This document shows positions 26,442 through 38,400 of a stretch of DNA of 64,000 nt, in pieces; the first letter of the stretch is position 1; every line of letters begins with the position of its first letter. This DNA comes from Lineus longissimus (Eukaryota > Nemertea > Pilidiophora > Heteronemertea > Lineidae): the NCBI RefSeq assembly GCF_910592395.1, contig NC_088314.1, positions 5,518,001 to 5,582,000 of the forward strand. The letters are read 5' to 3'. The position numbers and the translations under genes were made by a program. Below the pieces are notes generated by a model. It worked only from the letters and a program-made list of their open reading frames with translations, ran no database searches and had not been told where the DNA came from.

Positions 26442-28558
26442 CTGAAAGAAATATAATATACAAGAGTATGAATTGAAAGAGAATAAGTCAATACATGTAT
26501 ATGCCGTATCGGCGTATGACTGGCTGACTGAAACATGCTCTAGCTAGGCCTAACAGAAGCCCAAGATTGGCAAGAAGGAGAATAAGTTTACCAGAAAGCT
26601 TATCAACACATAGCAGGAAGATAGCAAATTTTGTAGAAGGGTAATACTTTTTGACACATCCTGTATGTAGTGTAGTTTGTGTACATTTTGATTTTGTATG
26701 CAGCAAATACAATGAAATTACTATATAAAAGTAACAAATCGGCTAGTGAAATACACCAAAACCTCACTACCTTACCAAGAAGTGTTCCTGCTGAATCAAA
26801 TGAAGTTGTCTGACAACATTTGCTGTGTTTTGGCTTTATATTCATGTTCATTGCAAGCTTTTGACAGCTGTGGTGCAATCCCTCCAGGGTAACCCGGTCA
26901 AGTGACGTGATTCTAAAAATAGCCCGAAATCGAAACCGAGGCTACAGAACGAATTCGCAGCAAAAATTGTCTCCGTGTCTGGTTGTGACAAGTTGTTGAA
27001 ATGCTGGTTGGTAGTAATTGGGATGAGCATTTCATGTCATGTTGATTTCATTGTATGATATCAAGATGTGAACGACATTAGAGGCCCACTTTTCCCTCAA
27101 GAGGTGGTTGACAGATTGTGACAGAAATTAGTTAAAAATTATAAACAGTTGTCTCCACTGATTGAGAAGAGGACCTTGTTTTTTGAATCATAGCCAGGTG
27201 AAGTTTGTTTCTTGTATCTGAGACACATTTTCACTCTGTCACTCCGATGAAGGGAATCATATTAAGCTGCATCTGCATGATTAACTAGATTTGATGAAGA
27301 CAATGATCAACTTGATCAGCTGGTGGATACATTGTCCTTTGGGTCCAGAGAGCAGCCTTTTACAGTCTAATGGTAATAGTAACGTTGTGATTGGATGGAT
27401 TCAGATATTTTTCTTGGATCTGTCTTTTGCCTTGGCATGGCATGACATTGAATTGTCTTTGCTAAGGCACATCTTTTGGATCAATTAACTGAACATAAAT
27501 TCTTTTAAAATTTCAACACATTTTATTGTTATATACAGTGATAAAAACTTTACAGAATCTTTTTACAATAATTATACAACACTATAAAAATTGATATCAT
27601 CACCTCACATGATTAGACTGAGAGAATAAAACTATAATGGACGGCTATAACTGAATAAACTGCAGCATAAAAAATTGAATTTGTCCTTAATCATGACAAA
27701 GGGTGTTTTAGATAGTCCACAGTTCCTTTACTCAGACGAACATTGCGAATATCAATCAACTTCTTCGTCTGGCAAATTTGAAAATACCAACAATTTTGCT
27801 GCTCCAGTGAACTGGCATCTTGACCACCAATACATACAGGGAATTCCGATGTGCTACATTATTACTCATACTGACAACTTGACCACTGTTACATGCACTT
27901 ACCACTTGCCTAAGTCTTGTAGCTTATTGGATGGAAACAAATATATGTATTTGTGTCAGAATGTAAGCAATAGTTGATTCAACTAAGTGCTGCAGACCAA
28001 ATTGGACAAAGTGAAATATATCACAGAAACATTACTGACTAATAATATTTGGACATTGGGACAAACCACAAGCTAGACACTGGACGGAAAACATCTTCAT
28101 TGCTGGATAAAATAGACTTTACTATACACATAATAATCTCTAACAATCACAGATAATTTAATACCTTGCAAGGCTTATGTTTGAACATAGTGCCGTAAGT
28201 TTTATCACTTTGAATATGATGGGAATCTTTAAAAAAAACATTCTTACCAAAATATTGGTCAATTTAAAGCTTGTCGAAAACTACCTGAAGAACATGTACA
28301 GCTACAGGTAACTTTCTTGGCCCCCGAAAGTGTATTCGTCTCCTGAGAATCCTTCCAACGCCAATGCAACTGCATATGAAAAACATGGACACTTTTCAGG
28401 GCAGTCATTGCCATAAAACGTACTCACCAACTGAACAATCAGATCCTCAAAGTACACATCTTCAACAACAAAATGAATGATTGTAGTTTCAACAGTTGCC
28501 ATGCAGTTTTCTCATGAAAACCAAACATTGTTGGCACTCACTTAAAAATTGTTGAAAA
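26442..28558. other. Intergenic stretch between RBR ligase 5' end and IQUB 3' end
   Basis: About 2.1 kb, AT-rich. It should hold the upstream exon or promoter of the minus-strand RBR gene (a splice acceptor at 26442 implies an upstream 5' UTR exon) and, at its right end, the downstream flank of IQUB. Open frames of 60-100 codons on both strands lack coding character. No RNA gene or repeat was recognised. Confidence 0.55.
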
Positions 28559-28564
28559 TTTATT
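28559..28564 (-). terminator. Polyadenylation signal of IQUB
   Basis: tttatt on plus, AATAAA on minus, about 40 nt past the IQUB stop codon (28604-28606). This implies a very short 3' UTR. Confidence 0.6.
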
Positions 28565-28603
28565 ACTAACTAAACTGTCCACTGTTGTTGTCTTTGTATT
28601 AAC

Positions 28604-31600
28604 TCAAGCAGACGCTTGGACGGATAATTTTTTGCCCGATATTGTTGGCATTCGGCTGTTAGGGTTCTTGGGCTCCTTGGTCTTCATCAACTGAGCCATT
28701 CCTGGTACACGTGCGAAGTAGTTCTTTGCGAGTGTGTGTTTATGATCCACCTTGTGGATGAAGACTTTACCATAACCCTGGAACAAGAGAAGGAACAGCA
28801 GGATTTAGCAAAATGTGCATCTGTACATCAGTCTTCAAGATTCCATATTCCAACATCAGGCAATAATATTGAATAAACCTGTGCAGCAGGCAGCCAATGA
28901 TGAGAAAACAACTCACCTCTTCCAGATTCTCCAATTTGGTATGAGCAGACGCCTCCTCCTTTGTCAACAGGATGCAGTTCCATGGTGACCACTCCTCGTT
29001 CCTGTCCCAGCGTACAAGTACAAGGTCATAGAGGTCATCCCAGGCGCTGAGCACACTCTGGCTACTCCAAACATTCTCAACAAGATAACGTAAGTCACCC
29101 TCCTGGAAAAAAAAATCCTTTATTAGCTCTTCCTGGGATGATGTTGCCAAGGACTAGCTGAAGGCAGAGCAGATTGAGATTATTACCAATTTCCACCCTG
29201 CCCTTTTAGACAGTTCCCAAAAATTTCATAGTTAACGGTAATCACCATACGAAACCTGACAAAGTTATTTAGAACTGAGATAAAGAAAAACTCATACCTG
29301 TAACAGGAATGCAATTTTTGAGTCATCGTCATAGCCTTCTTCCGACTTGCGAAGCGCCTTGAGCATGAAGCGATAATGACTGTAATCCTGGCGCACTCTT
29401 GCATCATTGTCTTTCTTGTTGCATTTGGCGCATTTGCCAACGGTTCGGGCGTTTGAGGAAAGTTGGAAGTCAGTGGACGGAAGGTACTGGTTACAACTTT
29501 GACAGAAGTAGATGTTCTTACGCAGAACTGCAGGGTCTTGAGGAACCTGGAATAGATTATCAAAGGTTCTCAATTTCAAAATCTTCAAGGAACACACTAG
29601 GAAGTTTGAAAGGAGACTTGAGCAATTCAGCTACAGATTCAGCTATGACCATGTGTTGTCTAAGGTAACTTTAATGATGATACAAAAATCATCCAATGAG
29701 TTTGGAAAGGGATTACATACGCTTCAATATTTACAAGTTCAAATGAAAACATTCTGTACAGTGAACTCTACCACCACCTGAATCGTACACGTCAAAAAAC
29801 TATATATTTGGCATAAACGTTTGCCCACCTTGAGCAGACTCGTGACTTCTGGGTTGAACATTGGAGTCTTTATGTACTGTAAGAACAGCGTTGATATTCT
29901 CTTCCTCAGCCCCTCGAGGTTTGTCTCCTTGACCCCACGCATTAGGAGGTCAGCCTCACGGTCAATCAACTCTATAATCTCCTGGGTTAGTTTACAATCA
30001 TGTTCCTGAAAATAAACCAAATGAAGTCAATTTGAGCAACTATGGCTGGGTAAATCCAGGTTATTTTCAGTAGCCTTGGAGAGAAAAGCAAACAAAATTG
30101 AACTTTTGCGCCAGGAAGGAACCATGTTTAGCCTATCCACGAAGCACCCTCTACCTTCTCCCAGTACCCTTACACTCACCACAGTGAAACCTTCCACCAA
30201 AGATGCTGGTATAACTCAGTTAAAGTACTAGACACAAAACTTGTCCAGAAAAAGGGAAAATTACACACTTTCTCTTGAGTCAAAGGGATAACAGAATAAA
30301 GATATATTTACTCACCTTGACTGTATGTTTCAAGGTCAGCAGAACATCCAACCTTTCATCCTGTGTCAGGTACCTCATGCTTGTCGTGGCATAGATATCA
30401 CGTAATTCTTGGGCTCTGATGGTATATGGTGTGTCCATTTCAGTCATTTTACCATCGTGGCCTCGCCATCTCTTTGGGGCTGCAGCCTAAAATAGAATCA
30501 GAAAAACAATCAATATTTGACTTACATGCACACAAAAAAGATCATCATTGGTATAGTTCTTGAACAAAGATCATCTTACGCAGAAGAAATTATTACCTTA
30601 TCAAGGAAAGATTGTATCCTCTTCTGTTTATTTTCGTTATCGGCTTCGAGTTTGTGCCGCCCAATAGATGAAATAAGCTGTGTTTCTTGTTCTAAGAGCT
30701 GGCACAGGGCAGCCTTACGCTCAGCACCACTAAGGGTTGAATTGATGTGGTCCAGTTCTTCTTGACGCCACTCTGGATTTAGAAAGAGAAACAATGTAGC
30801 CCAAGATCTACACGCAAAAGGGAAAACTAATATGTAAACTTCTAAACATTTCTCCCCGTTTTTTCTACATTGACATGGTAATTCCACAATATCTTGACAA
30901 TACCAAACTATCCTACATGTATGTTTGATGTCTCTCTCAATTTCATCATCATCCACCGATTAGGCAATATGACCCATTTATATTTTGTGACCCGTCACAG
31001 CAAAACGAGGCCCATGTCACATAGAAGATGAACCTAAATGATATCAGGAGATAATGGAAGAAAGGGATCTTATCGAATTTCACAATTGAGTATCAACACT
31101 TACTTTCAAGAGCATGATAAAGTAAATCAAAGTCTTCCTTGGCCTTAGGATTCATTCTCCGTTCAAATTCTCGTTTGATCCTATCCTCTTTTTCTTTTTT
31201 CTTCCTCATCTCCTCCTCCTTCTCCCACTCCAGCCTCTTATCACGATCCTCGCGGATCTTCTCAACCGATCGTATCGCTAACCATCGCCGATAATATTTC
31301 TGAATCGTGATGATATTTGCAAGCTTTTCAGCTCGACGCTGATCCGCAGTGATATATTTCCCCGGGATGACCAGTTTATCCTCCATGTTCGAGACATAAA
31401 CGCCAATTTTCGTCATCTGGGTTGATGTGTCACTTTTCGTCTGCTGCACACGGTGCCGTTGCTGGACTGTCTGTGTGTCACGGCAATTTCTCTCCAGGTT
31501 ATTTGAAGGGCGTGGCTTAGCCATGGTCTGGGCAGAAGCATGGTGGAATTCTACTGAAGTTTTCTTATGGCGATAACCACCGAGGTAGGGCTTCTTTCGA

Positions 31601-33996
31601 ACTGATCGTTCAATTTCAACCACCACATCTTTGTATTCACCATCATCTAAAACAGAAGAAAACAGTTTTACACAAAATCACGGCACAAACCAATCACACT
31701 CATCTTCGTGAATGAATATGAACAGCTTTTTTTATTCAGTTTTTATAGGAGCCCCTGTCACAATCAATATAAGTGTCACTTTTGTCACACATAATGCAAG
31801 TGTCACCAATGTCACACCCATCATACTCATTGTCTTTATTTTGCAATCCACATAGCTTGTCATCAGTGTGTCACAGCAAAAAGACCATGACCCCATACAT
31901 ACATACCTCCTTGTACTTTAACAGAGATTACATCGGGCATGTGATACTCCTGTCTCGGTCTGTACTGTTTCAGTGGGGAATTGACTGGATCCACTGATGA
32001 TAGCTCAAGTTGGATTGTTCCATTAGGACCAACTCCTAAGTCTGCCAACCGCATAGTGTTTGAAATGTTACGGCCTGAAATGAGGGTAATATTAAATGAA
32101 TTCACAGGATAATCTACAGATATCAATATATTATTTCAATTTGATTTCAATTTCAGCTTGTGAAATTGTACCTGCAGATCAGTTCTTAGGCCACAGCAGG
32201 CTTATCTGACCTTTGCTCACCTTCAAATATCAGCAAGAGAACACTGGAGGACATCTTGAGTTCTGTAGCAAAGTGATCCTTAAGCTCACGAAGTGTCTGC
32301 CCCAAGGTACATGCAAGGGTAGCAACTTGACCACTTGGCATCAACACAAATTTCACTGAAATATACAACAGAACAGGACATAAATATCACTGGTTAAGAT
32401 ATTGTTTGAGAGAGATCTATGAATGAAAGATGAAGAATCTAATGAATGAAGTCAGAATAAGAATTTAAACAAAGGGAGTAATTGTCAGGCATTAAGGTCA
32501 AAAGGCAGAGTCAAACTCAAATCACACTTACCCGTGGCAGTAGCATCCAAATTAACTTTTGATCCTGGAGATGCGGCACCTGTATCCCTTGGTGATGCAG
32601 CATGTGGATCAACCTCTGGTACTTCTTTAGTTGGTTCAGTAGCAGATCCAACATCTTCTGTTGCAGGAATAGGAGTAGCAGCCTTCTCAGCTTCAGCAGG
32701 CTCAGCTGGAGCAGCAGCCTCTTGTTCAGGATCTGGCTTTGTTTCGGCTTCAGCAGCTCCATCCTCCGTGGGGACTTCAACAGTCTCTGCAGCCCCATCT
32801 TCTTTTGGGGCTTCCTCAGCTTGGACTTCGTCTTTCACTTCTCCCTGTTCATCTTTGGCTTCTTCACCTCCTGCTTGTTCCTCCTTCACTTCTTCAGCTG
32901 TATCATCCTGTCCAGCCACAGCCTGCTCTCCAGCATCTTCACCATCTGCTGGTTGTTCTACTTCCGCAGTCACTTTTCCTTCCTCTGCCTGTGCTTCACC
33001 TTCACCTTCAGCTGCCACCTCAACAGCTGCTTCTTCACCTTTCTCAGAAACCTCTTTCACTTCTTGTCCTTCAACAGCCACAGTTTCTTCTTCTGCTTTG
33101 ACTGACCCCTCTTGTTCAGCATCCTGAGTTTCTTGGGTTGGTTCCTCACCTCCTTCAGCAGGAGCTTCAGTTTCGGCTGCAGCCTGCTCGTCCCCTGTGG
33201 CTTCTTCTGTTTGGGCCTCCTGTTCTGCTTCATTTACTTCTTGTGTTTCTGCAACCTCCTGCCCACCTGCACCTGCCTCTGTAACTTCCTCAGTTTCCCC
33301 AGCAACCTCTTGGGTCTCTTGTTCTCCTTCAACAGCCTCAGGAGCTTCACCAGCTTCTTCGGTTGCCTCGGCAGCCTCCTGTCCACCTGCACCTGCCTCT
33401 TGAGCCTCTGTAACTTCCTCAGTTTCCCCAGCAGCCTCTTGGGTCTCTTGTTCTCCTTCAACAGCCTCAGAAGCTTCACCAGCTTCTTCAGTTGCCTCGG
33501 CAGCCTCTTGGGTTTCCCCAGTTTCTTCAACTGCTTCTTGTTCTCCTTCTGTAACTTCTTGAGTTTCAGCTGCAGCTTCTGTTTCTTTGGCAGTGTCCTC
33601 TTGTTCAGCATTCACTGCATCCTCAGTAGTCTCAGCTGGCTGCCTCTCAGCTTCACCAGCAGCTTCCTGTTCTTCCTCAACAATCGCTGCTTCATCAGTA
33701 GTCTCTGTTGGCTGTTCCCCAGCTTCACCACTAGCTTCCTGTTCTTGTCCACCATTCACTGCTTCCTCAGTAGTCTCAGCTGGCTGTTCCTCAGCTTCAC
33801 CACTAGCTTCAAGTTCCTCTCCACCATTCACTGCTTCCTCAGTAGTCTCAGCTGGCTGCTCCTCAGCTACACCATCAGCTTCCTGTTCCCCAGCACCTTC
33901 ACCCTCTCCATTAGTGGCCTCTTGTACTGGTTGTACGGTCTCTGATTCTTGCTCCTCTGTCTGGGGCTGGGGTGACTCGCCATCTTTCTCAGACAT
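28604..33996 (-). CDS. IQUB: IQ motif and ubiquitin-like domain-containing protein (IQUB), radial-spoke protein
   Basis: In mammals IQUB is linked to radial spoke 1 of motile cilia and sperm tails (known biology). Minus-strand exons: 33996-32532, 32355-32221, 32074-31907, 31646-31104, 30772-30597, 30486-30316, 30005-29829, 29546-29298, 29102-28917 and 28777-28604. All phases agree, 1147 residues. Order: acidic low-complexity N-terminus (about 1-488), ubiquitin-like fold ([10 protein letters not shown] to [17 protein letters not shown]), conserved block [16 protein letters not shown] motif ([12 protein letters not shown]), charged helix, [15 protein letters not shown], then a four-cysteine pair of knuckles (FCQSC and KCAKC), and [14 protein letters not shown] near the end. 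The C-terminal ~650 residues match vertebrate IQUB in order and motifs. Vertebrate IQUB is about 790 residues, so the excess is the N-terminus. ATG at 33996 follows a spliced 5' UTR (acceptor at 34010). Confidence 0.95.
32560..33990 (-). repeat. Acidic Glu/Ala/Thr/Gln-rich repeat region of IQUB N-terminus
   Basis: One large exon encodes degenerate repeats such as [15 protein letters not shown] (three or four copies), then [20 protein letters not shown] (two or three copies) and further [10 protein letters not shown]-like blocks. There is almost no aromatic or aliphatic residue for about 450 positions. Because the codons are GAG/GAA/GCT-rich, the antisense strand is open over long distances, so plus-strand frames here are artefacts. 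Confidence 0.92.
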
Positions 33997-34009
33997 GCTT
34001 GCTTGTGAA

Positions 34010-35442
34010 CTGGAAATAAATAATGATATCTAGATGTAAGGAACGTAGAGGCATCAGGATTAGCATACTCAAAAACAAACACAATACTGTAGTGTACCTA
34101 CTGTAAGTTAAATAAGAGTTGATCCCGTTGAAACTTTGAAAGCCTAAAATAATTACAATCGCTGTTGTCATGACGTAGCATGATGATTGGAGATGCACCG
34201 TCCAGACAGTGCAAAGTTAATGACAATAACCCCTATAGCATATAGGCCTAGTCTACGCCACGGGTACACCTAGGGTGTGGGTAGCACCAGCCATATATAT
34301 TCACTCCTTCATGGATAAAGAGCACTGTTTATTCTGACCGTGAGGGGAGTTTTGCTTTGTCCCACTCACTGTCTTTTTTACCCTGGCCTGACTGCATGGC
34401 ATGAAGATTTTTTTCATCTACATCTTCCCTTTCTTCAGCACTTATTTATGTGAGTTTTCATGTTATCTCTTCTCTCTCTTCAGAAAATATCCCTTCAATT
34501 GGGGATTTTAAGCATGCGATCATATCGAAATTACTCCAAAACATACTTCAACAATTTACCTACCTACCTAAATTGAGAATATTAGTAAAATATTTCCTTA
34601 AATTAGTGTAATTTTGCTTTATTTTAATGTGATTGACACAAAATTCTCAAGTCCACCATCATGTTTTGATGGTATCCAGGATTCCGAAGCAAAGACATAA
34701 GCCTAAATTCTATTGGCTGTCAGCGGTGTAATTATCCAATCGAAGCAGCGCTTTCAAACCTGCGCAGGCTTTTTCGATTTCTCATTAATTCTCGCAGCGT
34801 CGCGAGATTTTGTGTATCTAAGCAAAACAACCTAAGGGACACCGAAAATATCAGAATTTCGGCCTCAAATGGATCGTTATAGGAAAAAGGCATAACATGG
34901 ATACAAAGACCTATACACATTGGATGTAACCAAACAAAAAATAAGTCAATCATCCTTATAATTAGTGAGAAAACGTACTTTAAAGGTGAGTTACATGTTC
35001 CCTCGGTGTTGTTTATTGAATCCAAGATGGCGTCCAGTAGGTTGTCAGGTGCCCGTTGTACTGTTTTTTAACTGTTTTTACTGCAGTTACAAAAGCTACA
35101 GGCAGGTTTAAGCGTCAGTATGTCAGTCAATGGCAACGCCAATGTAATCTAAGCTCTCGTCCCGATCGCGTGTATCGGCATATGCCGTATCATCGGGCGT
35201 ACTGTTTGACTTTGACTGCTTTGGTCTCTGCTCCGACCATGCCAGTAGCCCTACTGGAAAGGGGCTGCACCTGACGCCACAGGCATAGACCAACAGCAGT
35301 CCACAGCATGTAACAGGACACCAACAGGCCTTGCCCTAATATGTATCTTTGTCTGAATATATTGTAGGCCTAGCCTAGGCCTATATGTTTTGTTTTGCGT
35401 CCGTTCCGATTCAGGGCTAATGTATCTTACACTTTTTTTCAG
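34010..35442. promoter_or_regulatory. Shared upstream region between IQUB (-) and the dynein heavy chain (+)
   Basis: The divergent start codons are at 33996 and 35443, and both follow splice acceptors, so 5' UTR exons of both genes lie here. Visible motifs: TGTTTAT forkhead-type sites at 34326-34332 and 35010-35016, and CAAGATGGCG, a YY1-like motif often found near start sites, at about 35022-35031. An RFX half-site GGCAAC is at about 35130, without a good second half. These short motifs occur by chance often; the divergent arrangement is the stronger evidence. Confidence 0.5.
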
Positions 35443-38400
35443 ATGGCTGAGCTAAAGCCAGTTGAAAGTAAGAGTGGTACCAAAGTCAGGGGCATTGGCC
35501 CTGATGGGCTGCCAAGACTCCCTCCCATTGTGACCCCTGAGAAGAAGGAAGACAAGTTTGTCAACAGCAAACTCATGAACTTTAGGATGTCTTCACACAG
35601 ACAAGGATTGCTGAAGAAAATTATGTACGTTGCCTTTAAAAAATTTGTGTTTGTACCAAAATATGATATTTTGTCCATATGGTTTGAAAAGCGGTCTTGG
35701 AAGTTGTGCTCGACACAGTCACTGGGTTCTGTGTCACGTACACTAAAAAAAACCTAAATTTATTTTATATTCATGTCCCTTTTACACATGTTTTAGTTTA
35801 ACTCTTACAATTTTTTACATGTAAATTTCAATGTTTCAGGTTGGAAAATGCCATGAAAGTTTATGCACAATCTGTTGAGGAGAGCCGCAAAGAGGAACCG
35901 GTGGAAAAAGAGGATACTTCTCCAGAATATCCAGAACAGGTGAGATTGTCTAAAACCAAGTGATAATTTGGTTAATCTGCATTATCAGCCTGCACTCTTG
36001 TTTATTGATTATGACAATTTGCTGTAAATTTGATATCAATGGATTCTCAGTTCAATAAACTATTAAAAATTCTTTCCAAATTTGTTCCACAAAAGATTGA
36101 AAAACTAAGGAAACGTAAGAACTTGGCTCCAGATGACTTGAAATTAGTAAGTGCGCTTACTCGATTGATGCATGATCATGAAAATATTCTTGTAAAAGAA
36201 CACATCTTCTCCAGTAAATTGGTTTGCATGTCAGTTTCCCTTGTAAATTGTAAATTGTCGTCTTCACTTTGGGCTGTATTATTATTTTTTGTGGTTTGAA
36301 TTTAGGCGCTTTGCACAAAATGTTTGCTGCCATTAGCCATTGAATAGTCTTCTACATGTAATTCTTGCAAGAATTCAAGCCATGAATAAATCTAGATAAT
36401 GTTTAGGTGTCGTGTGAATGCATTTTAAGATGTCCTTCAGCTGCAGAATTATCAAGCCATGTCCATGATGTTGTAAATCAATGCATGTACCTGAAATTAA
36501 TGTTTTTCTCTCTTGTTTCTCTTCCCCTTCCACTATGTCGTCATGGCTGCTCTTCCTCTTCTCCTTCCTCACAAACCTTTGTCTCCTTCCTCTTCATCCT
36601 CACCCGAAACTTTACCTCATTCTCACTTCTCCTTCTCCATCCTCCTTTCTCTGTCAAATCTATACTTCTAATAGATGATGAGCAAGGACAGGAGGATTAG
36701 GGTAAGTTTTAAGTTTGAAAATGCTTTGGGTTGACACTGCTTATCATGTTATCACTTGCTCATGGCTGGATTATCATGTTAATGGATTGTTAGTATCAGT
36801 TTGCTACCACTAGTCAGAAATATTTGTAAAAAAACATATCTCCAGGAACTGCAATCAGTTAGTCGATAGAAAAGGTTTAAAATCTAAACTAATTCAGACT
36901 CCGGATATTTTTCCAAAAAACTTTTTGTTTGGATGCATGTTGCATGTACCTTAACCTTTATAATTGGCCATTTGACTGATACATGTAAGCATCATGTGAT
37001 CTTTGATTCATCTTGTGTCTCCAGCTCAATTATCAGTTCATGAAAACGTGCGTGGAGAGTGCGCCGGTCACCGAAATTCAACAAGAGTGGTTTGACAACA
37101 TCCTACAGATGATACCCGACCGTTTGAAGTCCGACGCCCAGATGAAGGAGGTCATCGCAGAACTCTTTGAGGAAATCAGTGTCAACTTTAACCAGAGTAT
37201 GAAAAAGTCAATGGGTAAGTCTTTATGAAAAAATATGATACCAATAGCTCTGGCCTCCGGAATTGTCTAACACCAAACGTGTGTGTAAATCTGACAGCGA
37301 GCTTTTGCATTTGATACCTTCAGACTCCAGAGCCATTTTGTTATATCCACTTTCAAATTTGATGGTTAAAAGTGATGGGCTTTGTAGATGCTTCTTTTCA
37401 TCCCCCTGAGGAGTAAGGTTCAGCACAAAATGAAAACCTACAAGTCACTTTTTCTTCTTCTTCAGTCCAACATGCCCTTGTGAAACCAGATGTACGAGGA
37501 CTAGAGGAGGATGATTCTGGACCACCTCCAGAAGAACCATGGTAAGGCTAACACTTTTAATTTTATCTTCTTGAGAGATCACAATTTCGTTTCAGCAGGA
37601 CATTCTTGAAAAGAGTCTACACTTTGAGTTTGAACACTTGATCTTCACTGTGCTGTGTAAAGCACCTTGTGCTGTGACATTTTCTCACAACACCCAATGT
37701 GTGTGTTGACATTTGTCCCATTCGTTGAAATAAACAGTGAACTTAAAAGTTGCATTCTTAAGGTGTTTAATTGACAAGTTATCTTCATGTACTTGGACAA
37801 AATGTATTGTTTTGTTTTGTCTTGAAAAAGATTTTCATTATGATTACAGTAATTTGAACTTGTAGTTAATACCTACTTGTGAATTCAATATGAATTTCAA
37901 TGTTGCTGTTTAGGTGCAAAATGCCAATCAAACTGTATGAGTAAGTGGAAATGTATCATATCTATTCAAAGCATGTATCCAGAGGAAAGCAGTCCTGCTG
38001 AGAAAAGAGATAATTGCATGTCCGATTTTCAGTGCCTACCACTCCAATATACTTCATTCTCCCACATTAACCATACTTCGTCAAGAAATATCAAATCTTC
38101 ACCCGCTTAAGTGCAATCCTCTCAAAAAAGTAAATCTTAAGCACCTTCAATACTTTGAAATCATTGTACATGTAGTTATGACTTATAAATATGTGTAGGG
38201 CCTACCTGTACTCAATGTGGGGAATTTTTAGAAGTTAAACAGAGGTTGTAGTATTTTATGCTCATAATCTTGAGCTGAACTTTACGATAGTCGATAGGAT
38301 AGCTTGATTAAAGAAAGCTAGTTCAATTTTGCCACATCATGTTTGCCAGTCACATTCCTTACGAAACTTTCTGAGTTCGTTCAAATCCACACTTATATAT

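Noticed and set aside
27675-27977. 100-codon plus-strand frame in the intergenic region
   Set aside because: No splice sites, poor start context, and composition like the surrounding AT-rich DNA.
32534-33945. Long plus-strand open frames (up to 277 codons) rich in Ser/Ala/Phe/Leu
   Set aside because: They are the antisense of the Glu/Ala-rich IQUB exon; repetitive GAG/GCT codons keep the other frames open.
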